Shown here piece by piece: positions 19,350 through 27,279 of a stretch of 64,000 nucleotides of DNA. This DNA comes from Candidatus Saccharimonadota bacterium. Lineage in GTDB: Bacteria; Patescibacteriota; Saccharimonadia; Saccharimonadales; Saccharimonadaceae. The stretch spans positions 62,001 through 126,000 of the forward strand of contig JAFUCJ010000003.1 of the NCBI GenBank assembly GCA_017459705.1, in the 5' to 3' direction. A model generated the notes under the pieces. The model was not told where the DNA came from. It saw only the letters and a program-made list of their open reading frames with translations, and did not search any database. The number at the start of each line of letters is the position of its first letter. The first letter of the stretch is position 1. Both the position numbers and the translations under genes were made by a program.

Positions 19350-21134
19350 TTATATCACACGCGACACTTCTTCTAGGGTAGTTTCTCCACGCAACGCCGC
19401 AATCACGCCTTTTTGTTCGAGCGTCAGCATCCCACGCTTCTTCGCCGCACGTTCAATCGCATTAGTATTGATATCCGCCACATCCCCCCGAATGAACCCT
19501 TGAATATCCTCGCTCACTACCAACTGCTCCATTAGCACCATACGCCCGCTATACCCAAACGGTGCCGTCGCCGTCGCTACTGGTTCATATAGCGTGATAC
19601 TATCAAAATCAATCTCTGCCTCCTCTGCATCTGCGACTTTTTTACCTAGTCCCCGCTCCGAGATTTCACGCTCGGCCAGTGCTTTGTCTAGCTCGTTCTC
19701 TACCCCACTCATGATTTCTGCCACCTCGACCTTGGCTCGCGCCACACTCGCCGCAGACTTCCGTCTAGCGTTCAGCCCCCGTAACCACTTCGGGTCCACT
19801 CCGCGTAGCACCTCGCTAATGTATTTCTTTTCGGCATCCGTCGCTCGTCGCGGCTTCTTCGAGTCGGACAGCTTGCGCACCAACCTCTGCGCCACAATCA
19901 GCCTAATCGACGACGCGAAAATCGGATTCACCCCAATCAGGTCAATCATTCTCGCAAACGCCGCACTCGTCGAATTCGCGTGAAAGCTCGACAGCACCAG
20001 ATGCCCCGTAATCGAAGCCTGAATCGCCGTCTTTGCCGTGTCCGCATCACGAATCTCGCCCACCATCACAACATCCGGATCCAAACGTAGCACCGACCTC
20101 AGCCCCTCAGCAAACGACCCCCCAACATTGGTATTGATTGGAATCTGTGAAATCCCTGTGATACCATACTCAATCGGGTCTTCTAGTGTGATAATCTTGC
20201 GATCGCTCGTATTTAACGCATTCAACATCGAATATAGAGTCGTCGATTTACCCGACCCAGTCGGACCCACCATCAAGACTAGCCCTCGCGGATGCGAAAT
20301 CACCTCGTCAATTTCCGCCCGCTCGTCGCGCGACAAGCCGAGCAGACCCAAGTTCAGCAGTGACTCATCAAAATTGAAAAGTCGCATCACCGCATCCTGC
20401 CCATACATCGTCGGAATCGTCTCCACACGAATATTGAGTAGATGCGTTGCCCCATCTCGCGTGATTTCTTTCTGCATGTGCCCCGACTGCGGCTTGTTCG
20501 ACGCCGTCGACACGTTCGCCCGCGACGACAACTCGCCCATCAAAATCCGATATTTATCCCGGTCGATATTTGCCACCGGATGTAGCAAACCATCCACACG
20601 CATCCTCACCCGGATCAAATCACGCATGTTCTCGATATGAATATCACTCGCACCGAGTTTATCCGCCTGATCAATCAAAAAATCAAACACTCTCTCGCTC
20701 GACACTCCCGCCAATGTCCGCGACACACTCGCTAGCGTCTCCGAATCGCCATCGCCAGCAATTTTGATATCGTCATAGACGATTTCTTGTGGTGGGTCGT
20801 ACCTCAGCATCAAAACTTTATATGCCGAACCCGAAATCAAGAAGAAATCCACTCGCTCGCCACGCTCATTATACTCCTGGCGCATCTGTTGTATTAGCGA
20901 CCTCGGCGTCTGACTCGTCACCATAAACTGATAATGGTCGTCACCGCCCCCAATATGTAACGGCAATATGAAATCCCGATGCATCTCCGGCACATCAATC
21001 AACCCTCTCACTAGTGGGATATCGTTTTCAAAATCCCGCGTGTCTAGATACGGTAGTCCCAGTATTTTCGCCCGCGACGACGTCGCCTGCTCTTCATTAT
21101 CCCTGCGTTTTTCTTGTATCTCCCGTTCATTCAT
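19350..21134 (-). CDS. GspE/PilB-type secretion or pilus-assembly ATPase
   Basis: 594 residues from the ATG at 21134; a TATAAT at 21144-21149 makes this start more likely than the upstream ATG (21155), which overlaps the box. An N-terminal domain precedes 'LGASDIHIENMRDLIRVRMRVDGLL'. The catalytic core has Walker A 'GPTGSGKSTTL', the Asp box 'ITLEDPIEY', Walker B 'DPDVVMVGEIRD', and His box 'GHLVLSSFHAN'. This hexameric ATPase powers type IV pilus or type II secretion machines. The tetracysteine zinc loop common in GspE is replaced by a helical insertion around residues 440-510. It probably works with the prepilin at 25179. Confidence 0.93.
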   Translation of the reverse strand: MNEREIQEKRRDNEEQATSSRAKILGLPYLDTRDFENDIPLVRGLIDVPEMHRDFILPLHIGGGDDHYQFMVTSQTPRSLIQQMRQEYNERGERVDFFLISGSAYKVLMLRYDPPQEIVYDDIKIAGDGDSETLASVSRTLAGVSSERVFDFLIDQADKLGASDIHIENMRDLIRVRMRVDGLLHPVANIDRDKYRILMGELSSRANVSTASNKPQSGHMQKEITRDGATHLLNIRVETIPTMYGQDAVMRLFNFDESLLNLGLLGLSRDERAEIDEVISHPRGLVLMVGPTGSGKSTTLYSMLNALNTSDRKIITLEDPIEYGITGISQIPINTNVGGSFAEGLRSVLRLDPDVVMVGEIRDADTAKTAIQASITGHLVLSSFHANSTSAAFARMIDLIGVNPIFASSIRLIVAQRLVRKLSDSKKPRRATDAEKKYISEVLRGVDPKWLRGLNARRKSAASVARAKVEVAEIMSGVENELDKALAEREISERGLGKKVADAEEAEIDFDSITLYEPVATATAPFGYSGRMVLMEQLVVSEDIQGFIRGDVADINTNAIERAAKKRGMLTLEQKGVIAALRGETTLEEVSRVI

Positions 21135-21194
21135 AATACTACCATTATACCACAAGTATTTTTATTTTTGCCCATCTTGTGATACAATTTATTC

Positions 21195-21299
21195 ATGGCA
21201 AGAAAGTTTACGTTTAAGCCGGTCTCCAAGCAGAACCGCAACAATAATCACAAACACAGCGACAAGCGCAAACATCCACGTCTTAAAAACGGTCGCTAA
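21195..21299 (+). CDS. 34-residue very basic protein
   Basis: Reads MARKFTFKPVSKQNRN... and ends KHPRLKNGR: 15 Lys/Arg/His-type residues of 34 and no acidic residue except one Asp. A TGTGATACAAT box ends 6 bases before the ATG (leaderless), and a perfect intrinsic terminator follows the stop at once, so the frame sits exactly inside a transcription unit. The composition resembles small ribosomal or RNA-binding proteins. I do not recognise the family. Confidence 0.65.
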   Translation: MARKFTFKPVSKQNRNNNHKHSDKRKHPRLKNGR

Positions 21300-21326
21300 A
21301 ATTAGCCCTTTACCGGGCTAATTTTT
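21300..21326 (+). terminator. Intrinsic terminator after the 34-residue gene
   Basis: AATTAGCCC (21300-21308) pairs with GGGCTAATT (21315-21323) and runs into TTTTT. Confidence 0.9.
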
Positions 21327-21344
21327 CATGCTATAATAGGACAT

Positions 21345-21430
21345 GGAAGGGTGGCCGAGTGGTTGATGGCACTGGTCTTGAAAACCAGCAGATTAACGTC
21401 TCGCAGGTTCGAATCCTGTCCCTTCCGCCA
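21345..21430 (+). tRNA. tRNA-Ser (TGA)
   Basis: Class II tRNA with acceptor GGAAGGG/CCCTTCC, anticodon loop CTTGAAA (TGA), a long variable arm and encoded CCA. A TATAAT box (21332-21337) ends 7 bases before the 5' end. Confidence 0.95.
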
Positions 21431-21605
21431 ATTAAAGAAAAGAAACCAGGAAAGCGTAGCTTTCCTGGCAAACTGAGAACAATAAAAATTGAGAGCTTGC
21501 TCTCATATTTTTATTGGACGAAGTCTGCATAGAAACGAAGTTTCTGGTTTCTTTTTAATCGGCGCCTTCAAGGGGCAAGGATTACAAATCCTGTCCCTTC
21601 CGCCA
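21431..21605 (+). repeat. Palindromic element and duplicated tRNA-Ser 3' tail
   Basis: Directly after the tRNA-Ser CCA, ATTAAAGAAAAGAAACCAG pairs with 21544-21559 (one 3-base gap). The interior holds further hairpins: GGAAAGC-GTA-GCTTTCC, CAATAAAAAT/ATTTTTATTG around GAGAGC/GCTCTC, and GAAAC/GTTTC. At 21587-21605 the last 19 bases of the tRNA, ending in CCA, are repeated exactly. Confidence 0.75.
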
Positions 21606-21609
21606 AACC

Positions 21610-21669
21610 TTGACTTTCGCAACAATCTATGTTACAATAGAGATAGGCCCTAGTTACAGCCTATTTTTT
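21610..21669 (+). promoter_or_regulatory. Promoter and leader hairpin for the 21733 gene
   Basis: TTGACT (21610-21615), 17-base spacer, TACAAT (21633-21638). ATAGGC (21643-21648) then pairs with GCCTAT (21659-21664) and continues into TTTTTT, a terminator-like hairpin right at the start of the transcript. The ATG and its AAGGAGG lie ~60 bases further. Confidence 0.65.
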
Positions 21670-21732
21670 GGTCATATTGGGCAGTATTTTTCCATTTAAG
21701 CATATAAAAATATTTTTTAAGGAGGTTCCGCC

Positions 21733-22779
21733 ATGCATACAGGAACTTATATTCCCAAGCATCTCTCCATCCGTCGCCCCGCCCGAGTAGTCATTGTCTT
21801 AGGAGTCATCTTGGCGCTTTTCGCTTGTTTTCTCTTGCAAGGCGCCTCGCATAGTGCTCCGTCTGCCAAGGACGTCGCGCATGAGATGGCCGAAGCCGCC
21901 CGTTTCATTGGTCTCCCCGAAGACGACCCGATTATTGTCGGCTCCAAGAGAATCTGGCACGCTGTCGATGTGGCCGAAACCACTCTCGGCGAATCGTATT
22001 ACCCCACTAGTGGCACCTACATCACAGTTCGCCGCATGAACAGTGGTGTTACGACAGTCATGGTCCAAGAAACACCCCAAGCGACTCCCCTGAATGTAGC
22101 CACGGAATCCATCACGCAGACAATTCCCACGGTCCAAGTCGCCCCGGATATGATTCTGATGAATACCGGTTTACCCTATCCGCGCCAAGTCGAGCCCCTA
22201 TATCGTACTGACACGCAGAATATCGTCCACAATATCGCGGAGAAGGCTCGCTGGCTAGGCCTTTCCGAGGACGACCCAATCATCAGACGCTCGTCCGAAT
22301 TGTGGTTCGAGCACGAACGCATCCACGAATTGCTAACGAGCGGCGACGTTCTCGACATCTACAATGCCGAAACCGAGAATGATGCTATCATACTAGCCAA
22401 AATCGCCTTCCTAGAAGCTCGTGGACAGACCGGCATCGTAGAGATCGCCTGCGTAGTGTGGAGCGTCCTCAACCGCGTCGACCACCCCAGCTACGCCGAT
22501 TCGGTCTATGGAATAGCCCACTCCGGGCATGTCGCCTATGCAGCACAGACCCCCACTTATGACGAAAGCACCGGCCGCGACTATTTAGCCCTCGCGCGCG
22601 ACATCATTTTCCGTTGGCGCGCCGAAAAAGCCGGTTTCACTGACGTCGGCAGAGTTCTCCCATCCGACTACTTCTGGTGGTCCGGCGACGGATACCACAA
22701 CCATTTCCGGAACGACTACTATGGTCGCAACGGATACTGGGACTACTCCCTGCCAAGTCCATATAGTTTATATGCTTAA
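21733..22779 (+). CDS. Membrane-anchored or secreted SleB-like (Hydrolase_2) cell-wall hydrolase
   Basis: A 348-residue protein. Residues 20-43 form a hydrophobic signal-anchor after a basic start. Two related ~30-residue segments, 'AEAARFIGLPEDDPII' near 54 and 'AEKARWLGLSEDDPII' near 170, are an internal duplication. The C-terminal ~130 residues match the Hydrolase_2 (SleB/CwlJ) fold: 'AKIAFLEARGQTGIVEIAC' carries the expected catalytic Glu, then 'VVWSVLNRVDHPSYADSVYGI', and 'SDYFWWSGDGYHNHF'. It would act on peptidoglycan outside the membrane. AAGGAGG precedes the ATG by 7 bases; promoter and terminator frame it as a single-gene unit. The 4755 gene is its divergent relative. Confidence 0.8.
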   Translation: MHTGTYIPKHLSIRRPARVVIVLGVILALFACFLLQGASHSAPSAKDVAHEMAEAARFIGLPEDDPIIVGSKRIWHAVDVAETTLGESYYPTSGTYITVRRMNSGVTTVMVQETPQATPLNVATESITQTIPTVQVAPDMILMNTGLPYPRQVEPLYRTDTQNIVHNIAEKARWLGLSEDDPIIRRSSELWFEHERIHELLTSGDVLDIYNAETENDAIILAKIAFLEARGQTGIVEIACVVWSVLNRVDHPSYADSVYGIAHSGHVAYAAQTPTYDESTGRDYLALARDIIFRWRAEKAGFTDVGRVLPSDYFWWSGDGYHNHFRNDYYGRNGYWDYSLPSPYSLYA

Positions 22780-22783
22780 ACCA

Positions 22784-22815
22784 AATCCCCGACCACACGG
22801 TCGGGGATTATTTTA
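22784..22815 (+). terminator. Intrinsic terminator, probably bidirectional
   Basis: AATCCCCGACC/GGTCGGGGATT with loop ACAC followed by TTTTA. It lies between the convergent hydrolase and yebC ends. Confidence 0.85.
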
Positions 22816-23514
22816 TTCTGCATTAGTATAAGTGTTCACCACATCATCCAAGTCGTCAATCGCACCGAGCAACTTCTCCAATTTCTCGGCGTTCTCTCCC
22901 TCGACTGGCACATACGATGTCGGAACATACTGTAACTCCGCACTCATCACCGTCAGCCCCGCCTCGATTAGTGCCGCCCGCACTTTCATCAAATCCGACG
23001 CTGCCGTGTAAATCACCGTCGATTCATCTTCCTCCGCCGCGTCTTCCGCACCCGCTTCGAGCGCCGCCATCACCGCGTCATCACCCCGCTCGGAAATCTC
23101 AATCACCCCCTTCCGCGCAAACTGGAACATCACGCTCCCCGGCTCCGCCATCCGTCCGCCGTTCTTGTCGAGCGTATGACGCACTTCCGGCATCGTCCGG
23201 TTCTTGTTGTCCGTCGCCACTTCGATCACGATTCCCACGCCGCCAGGGCCATAGGCTTCGTACACTTCCTCAATCAGCGCCGCCGCAGATTTATCCGCCA
23301 CCCGCGCAATCGCCCGCTCGATATTTGCTTTCGGCATATTCGCGAGTCGCGCCTTTTCTAGCACCATCGCAAGCGACGGATTCGTCGCCGGATCAGTCCC
23401 CGCTCGCGCCGCAATCGCAATTTGATTACCAATTTTCGTAAAAAGCGCCCCTCGCTTCGCATCCACTACGGCCTTTTGCCGCTTGGTCGTCGCCCATTTA
23501 CTATGTCCTGACAT
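22813..23514 (-). CDS. yebC: YebC/PmpR-family protein (internal start within the comEC frame)
   Basis: 233 residues from the ATG at 23514: 'SGHSKWATTKRQKAVVDAKRG' (split) opens the family, followed by 'NPSLAMVLEKARLANMPKANIERAI', 'YEAYGPGGVGIVIEVATDNKNRT', and 'FQFARKGVIEI'. Length matches the family (~240). YebC proteins have been described as transcription factors and as ribosome-associated factors that help translate polyproline stretches. A Shine-Dalgarno-like CGGAGT eight bases upstream supports separate initiation even though the comEC frame runs into it without a stop. Confidence 0.85.
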   Translation of the reverse strand: MSGHSKWATTKRQKAVVDAKRGALFTKIGNQIAIAARAGTDPATNPSLAMVLEKARLANMPKANIERAIARVADKSAAALIEEVYEAYGPGGVGIVIEVATDNKNRTMPEVRHTLDKNGGRMAEPGSVMFQFARKGVIEISERGDDAVMAALEAGAEDAAEEDESTVIYTAASDLMKVRAALIEAGLTVMSAELQYVPTSYVPVEGENAEKLEKLLGAIDDLDDVVNTYTNAE

Positions 23515-24714
23515 AAAATTACTCCGATTCTTATTACCTTCTCTTAATTTTACCACTTTTAGCGTCAGGAGTAAAGCCGCGATTACCCCATAGATTCCAA
23601 ATACCCACCCCTGTCCCGCATCAATCGTCACCAGTAGTTGCTTTGCGTTACTCAGCCACTCCACCACCGCGACGTGCAGCCCTATCAGCCGCGTCGCGCA
23701 CCACCCCACCACCTCACCCACCACCGGCACTCCACTAATTAACCCCGCCGCAAACACCAACCCCATCGCCCATGGCAAAGTCGGCAATATCAGCAAATTC
23801 GCCACCACCGATATTAACGACACTTGCCCGAAATAATACAACGCGATCGGCATAGTCATCAACGTCGCCGCCGCCGTCGAGATTACCGTTCCGCCCACTA
23901 GCCCCGGTTTCCGCTCACCATAGAAGAACCCACTCATCTTCGGCGCTAGTATCATAATCCCTGCATAGCTCGCCATTGATAACAGCCACCCAATATCCAC
24001 CGCAAACAGCGGATTTATCATCAGCGTCACCGCCGCCACCATCACGATTAGTCGCCACGCCGCAATTTTGCGCCCTGTATACCACGCCACTAGTGTCAGC
24101 CCCGTCATCAGCCCCGCCCGCAGTATCGACGGCGTCCACCCCACCATCGCCATAAACATCACTATCAAAATCACCGCGGTCATCAACCCCGCAAAACGCG
24201 ATATTTTCCCGAAAATCCCCCGCGTCACCTCCACTAGTATTGACAGATGCGCCCCACTCGCCACCACAATATGCGACATCCCCACCACACGCAGTTTCTC
24301 CGCAAAATCTTTCGTCAGCCCTGTTCGCATCCCGAGCAGGTACGACAACCCTAGTTCCACCTCTGGCTCCCCCACTACCGTCCGTATCCGCTCCGCGAAG
24401 AAATCACGCGTTTCCACCACCAACTCCCACCCCTCCGGCGCAAACTCTGCCCCATGTAGTACCTCGCCCACCCTCACGAAACTCACCATCATCCCTGCCA
24501 GCCCCGCCATCATCACCGTCGCATACATCGGCCGTATTAGTGCGACAATTATCAAAATCCCGCCCACGATAGCAAACCATGGCTCCGCCAAGTAGTTTAT
24601 GCGCATCATCACCCCTAGCACTACCCCAGCAATAATTCCGCCGCACATCCACACAATGCTCCACGAGCCATGCAATTTCCGCCCCAACCATTCTTTCACT
24701 ATCCCTAATCGCAT
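22813..24714 (-). CDS. comEC: ComEC-type DNA-uptake channel in one continuous frame with YebC
   Basis: A single 633-codon frame. Residues 1-400 are a ComEC competence channel with about ten membrane helices and the core signature 'GMRTGLTKDFAEKLRVVGMSHIVVASGAHL' split near residue 128, then 'GWTPSILRAGLM'. The beta-lactamase-like domain that follows in long ComEC proteins is absent. No stop separates it from YebC, whose Met is codon 401. ComEC moves single-stranded DNA across the inner membrane during transformation. TTGACT-18-TATAAT lies directly upstream (TATAAT 5 bases before ATG). Either a true fusion is made, or YebC is also translated from its own start; a GGAG sits 8 bases before that Met. 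Confidence 0.82.
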   Translation of the reverse strand: MRLGIVKEWLGRKLHGSWSIVWMCGGIIAGVVLGVMMRINYLAEPWFAIVGGILIIVALIRPMYATVMMAGLAGMMVSFVRVGEVLHGAEFAPEGWELVVETRDFFAERIRTVVGEPEVELGLSYLLGMRTGLTKDFAEKLRVVGMSHIVVASGAHLSILVEVTRGIFGKISRFAGLMTAVILIVMFMAMVGWTPSILRAGLMTGLTLVAWYTGRKIAAWRLIVMVAAVTLMINPLFAVDIGWLLSMASYAGIMILAPKMSGFFYGERKPGLVGGTVISTAAATLMTMPIALYYFGQVSLISVVANLLILPTLPWAMGLVFAAGLISGVPVVGEVVGWCATRLIGLHVAVVEWLSNAKQLLVTIDAGQGWVFGIYGVIAALLLTLKVVKLREGNKNRSNFMSGHSKWATTKRQKAVVDAKRGALFTKIGNQIAIAARAGTDPATNPSLAMVLEKARLANMPKANIERAIARVADKSAAALIEEVYEAYGPGGVGIVIEVATDNKNRTMPEVRHTLDKNGGRMAEPGSVMFQFARKGVIEISERGDDAVMAALEAGAEDAAEEDESTVIYTAASDLMKVRAALIEAGLTVMSAELQYVPTSYVPVEGENAEKLEKLLGAIDDLDDVVNTYTNAE

Positions 24715-24747
24715 GCGAGATTATAGGCACATCACGTCTGATAAGTC

Positions 24748-24785
24748 AACCCCTCACCATTTTTTCGCAGGTAGGGGGTTTATTT
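24748..24785. other. Hairpin abutting the comEC promoter
   Basis: AACCCCT (24748-24754) pairs with AGGGGGTT (24773-24780), followed on the plus strand by TATTTTT. On the minus strand the same arm runs straight into TTGACT, the -35 of comEC. It could end plus-strand transcripts. Confidence 0.4.
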
Positions 24786-24857
24786 TTGCTTCGGGGTGTG
24801 TTATAATGAAAAAGGACGGAGTTTTCCGTTGAACGATTGTTGTTATGCATTTGCTAT

Positions 24858-24934
<77 letters not shown>

Positions 24935-24943
24935 AATGCATCT

Positions 24944-25020
24944 GCACCGGTAGCTCAGTGGATTAGAGCACTAGTCTTCGGAACTAGGTGTCGTAGGTTC
25001 GAATCCTATCCGGTGTACCA
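24944..25020 (+). tRNA. tRNA-Arg (TCG)
   Basis: Acceptor GCACCGG/CCGGTGT, anticodon loop CTTCGGA (TCG), T-loop TTCGAAT, encoded CCA. It lies 9 bases after the previous tRNA. Confidence 0.93.
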
Positions 25021-25033
25021 CCTTACGCTATAT

Positions 25034-25110
25034 GGTACCGTAGCTCAGTTGGTTAGAGCGTGGGACTCATAAGCCCAAGGTCACTGGTTCAAACCCAGTC
25101 GGTACTACCA
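25034..25110 (+). tRNA. tRNA with CAT anticodon (elongator Met or Ile2)
   Basis: Acceptor GGTACCG/CGGTACT, anticodon loop CTCATAA, encoded CCA. Features of initiator tRNA (unpaired 1-72, GGG/CCC stem next to the loop) are not met, and position 31-39 is A-G. Met versus lysidine-modified Ile cannot be decided from sequence alone. Confidence 0.85.
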
Positions 25111-25178
25111 AATCTCAAACAATATGTAAAATCAGCAACTCGGCTGATTTTTTCGTCACTTTATGCTATAATTACCTT

Positions 25179-25571
25179 ATGTATCACAGACGAGGTTTTA
25201 CCATCATCGAGCTCATCATCGTCGCCACGTTTGCCTCTCTGCTTTTCATTCTCTTCTTTATCCAGAAGTCCAACGTCGACGCCATCAACCGCGACGCCGA
25301 CCGCAAGACCGCCATCAACGCCATGTACTACGCCCTCGAAGAAAGTTTCTACAAGGACCACGGCTACTACCCCGAACAGATTTCCGAGGACAATATCACC
25401 GTTATCGATCCCGCACTCTGGACTGACCCGCTCGGATTCAATCTCGGCGACTCGCTCAGTTCCTATCATTACGATCCCGCTAATTGTAGCGACGGCAAAT
25501 GCAAAGAATACATCCTGAGGGCCGATTTGGAGAAGGAATCCGCCTTCGTCAAAACCAACCGCACCCACTAA
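25179..25571 (+). CDS. Type IV prepilin-like protein
   Basis: A 130-residue protein with a class III signal peptide: short basic leader 'MYHRRG', cleavage expected between Gly6 and Phe7, then 'FTIIELIIVATFASLLFIL' with the conserved Glu5 of mature pilins. A single Cys pair (CSDGKC) near residue 107 probably forms the C-terminal disulphide loop. TATAAT lies 6 bases before the ATG with no RBS (leaderless). It is the likely substrate of the GspE/PilB-type ATPase at 19350; whether it forms a pilus or a DNA-uptake pseudopilus with ComEC is inference. Confidence 0.88.
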   Translation: MYHRRGFTIIELIIVATFASLLFILFFIQKSNVDAINRDADRKTAINAMYYALEESFYKDHGYYPEQISEDNITVIDPALWTDPLGFNLGDSLSSYHYDPANCSDGKCKEYILRADLEKESAFVKTNRTH

Positions 25572-25594
25572 TTATCACCGTATCGCCAATGCAA

Positions 25595-25625
25595 ATGCCC
25601 TCACACGAAGCGAGGGCATAGTCTA
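25595..25625 (+). terminator. Hairpin after the prepilin gene
   Basis: ATGCCCTC (25595-25602) pairs with GAGGGCAT (25612-25619); the following sequence is only moderately T-rich. Confidence 0.6.
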
Positions 25626-26204
25626 TTATTTTTCCTCAGATTTGTTTTTCTTTTTCGCATCGGTGACGAGCCGCGACACGTTTTTGAGTTCCTCCGGCGT
25701 AATATCCGAATGTGTAAATGTATAGGTCGTTTCCTCACCCACCGTCGAAAGCCTCAGCGTCCCATAATGGAATAGTTTCTGCGCTAGCCCCGACTGGTGA
25801 AAGCTCGCATCCTCGATCGACGCCAAATCGATCATATTGACCGACGTCGCCAGTGGCGCTTTCATCACCATTTGAATCACTCGCCTATTCGTCACGTATA
25901 GCCGGTTCCCCCGATAGACTATCCACGCCACCACACAAATCAAAAACGCCATTATCACTATCACCCCGAGTATCATGTATAGGAAGTTACGCCCCATCTG
26001 GTCTAGCATATTTTGCCCCATCAACACCAGCAGAAACGCGAGCAGCACTATCGCTAGCCCCACTGCCACTTCAAAAAACACCGCAATCAACGCTATCTTG
26101 GCTCGCATGAAAGCATACTCGACGTATTCGCCATCCTCCAACTTCAAGAACGGATAATCTTTTTTACTTCTGTCATGGCGAATTTTCGCTAACCCCTCGT
26201 CCAT
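25626..26204 (-). CDS. Membrane protein with bacterial PH-like domain
   Basis: A 192-residue protein. Two membrane helices (about 35-62 and 72-97) are followed by the bPH_2-type segment 'NRLYVTNRRVIQMVMKAPLATSVNMIDLASIEDASFHQSGLAQKLFHYGTLRL' (split), which is typical of YdbT/YdbS-like proteins. The PH-like fold would lie in the cytoplasm. AAAGGAG precedes the ATG, so it is leadered. Function unknown. Confidence 0.82.
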   Translation of the reverse strand: MDEGLAKIRHDRSKKDYPFLKLEDGEYVEYAFMRAKIALIAVFFEVAVGLAIVLLAFLLVLMGQNMLDQMGRNFLYMILGVIVIMAFLICVVAWIVYRGNRLYVTNRRVIQMVMKAPLATSVNMIDLASIEDASFHQSGLAQKLFHYGTLRLSTVGEETTYTFTHSDITPEELKNVSRLVTDAKKKNKSEEK

Positions 26205-26258
26205 TTTACTCCTTTACACCGGTTATTTTTGATACGTCAAAATACTAATTACCTAGCA

Positions 26259-27278
26259 TTATAGCACATTTTCTGGATTTTGTAAATGCTTACGACCTTT
26301 TTCAGTCACCACGCGCCCTTTCGGCGTCCGCGCAAGCAACCCCAATTGCAACAAATACGGTTCATAAAAATCCTCAATCGTCGTCGCCTCGTCACCGGTC
26401 AGCGCCGCAATCGTCGTAAGTCCTACCGGCCGATCGCCATAATTCTCCCACATCAGCCGAAGCATATTTCTATCCGCCGGGTCAAGTCCCAGGTAATCAA
26501 TTTCCATCATAGAGAGTGCCGCTCGGGCTATTTTTACGTCCACGATGCCATCACCGTTTACGTCCGCATAATCCCGCACCCGCTTGAATAACCGGTTCGC
26601 GATACGCGGCGTCAACCTCGACCTCGTCGCAAGTAGTTTCAGCGCCTCCGGCTCAATTTCGGTAGACAATATCCCCGCCGTCCGCGCGATAATTTGCTCG
26701 ATTTCCGGTTCCTTGTAGTATTCTAGCCTGTGAATTATCCCAAACCTATCGCGCAGTGGCCCTGCAAGCGACCCCGTCCGCGTCGTCGCCCCAATCACCG
26801 TGAAATGTGGCAAATCCAGTCGCACACTCCGCGCCGCCGGCCCTTTACCTATCACGATATCCAACTTATAATCTTCCATCGCGGAGTATAAGACTTCCTC
26901 TACCGCCCGCCGCAATCGATGAATCTCGTCGATAAATAATACGTCACCGTCTTTTAAGTTCGTCAGTATCGATGCGAGATCCCCCGCCCGCTCTATCGCA
27001 GGCCCGCTCGTGACCCTTAGCGACGCGCCTAACTCGTGTGCAATCACTCCCGCCATTGTTGTTTTGCCTAACCCCGGCGGACCATACAGCAGTACATGGT
27101 CGAGTGTCGACCCATCCGCACGCTTCTTTACCGCGTCAATCGCGAGTTTCATGTTGTTTTTGAGATGCTCCTGCCCGATATATTCACCAAAAGCCGTCGG
27201 TCGAAGGCTCACCTCCATCCGTTCTTCTTCTGCATTACTTTCCGCAAGCGTCGGCTCTACCAACCTCTCAATTGCCAT
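26259..27278 (-). CDS. ruvB: Holliday junction branch-migration ATPase RuvB
   Basis: A 339-residue AAA+ motor that drives branch migration with RuvA. Walker A 'YGPPGLGKTTMAGVIA' near residue 63, Walker B 'VLFIDEIHRL' near 116, sensor 1 'FTVIGATTRTGSLAGPLRDRFG', sensor 2 in 'RSRLTPRIANRLFKRVRDYA', and the C-terminal winged helix ('YLLQLGLLARTPKGRVVT'). Length and order are canonical. It starts one base after the Fic gene stop, so it is probably co-transcribed with it; ruvA and ruvC are not in the window. Confidence 0.97.
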   Translation of the reverse strand: MAIERLVEPTLAESNAEEERMEVSLRPTAFGEYIGQEHLKNNMKLAIDAVKKRADGSTLDHVLLYGPPGLGKTTMAGVIAHELGASLRVTSGPAIERAGDLASILTNLKDGDVLFIDEIHRLRRAVEEVLYSAMEDYKLDIVIGKGPAARSVRLDLPHFTVIGATTRTGSLAGPLRDRFGIIHRLEYYKEPEIEQIIARTAGILSTEIEPEALKLLATRSRLTPRIANRLFKRVRDYADVNGDGIVDVKIARAALSMMEIDYLGLDPADRNMLRLMWENYGDRPVGLTTIAALTGDEATTIEDFYEPYLLQLGLLARTPKGRVVTEKGRKHLQNPENVL

Positions 27279-27279
27279 A

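Noticed and set aside
21640-21672. PreQ1-I riboswitch in the leader of the 21733 gene
   Set aside because: The short hairpin looks similar in size, but the A-rich 3' segment required for the pseudoknot is missing.
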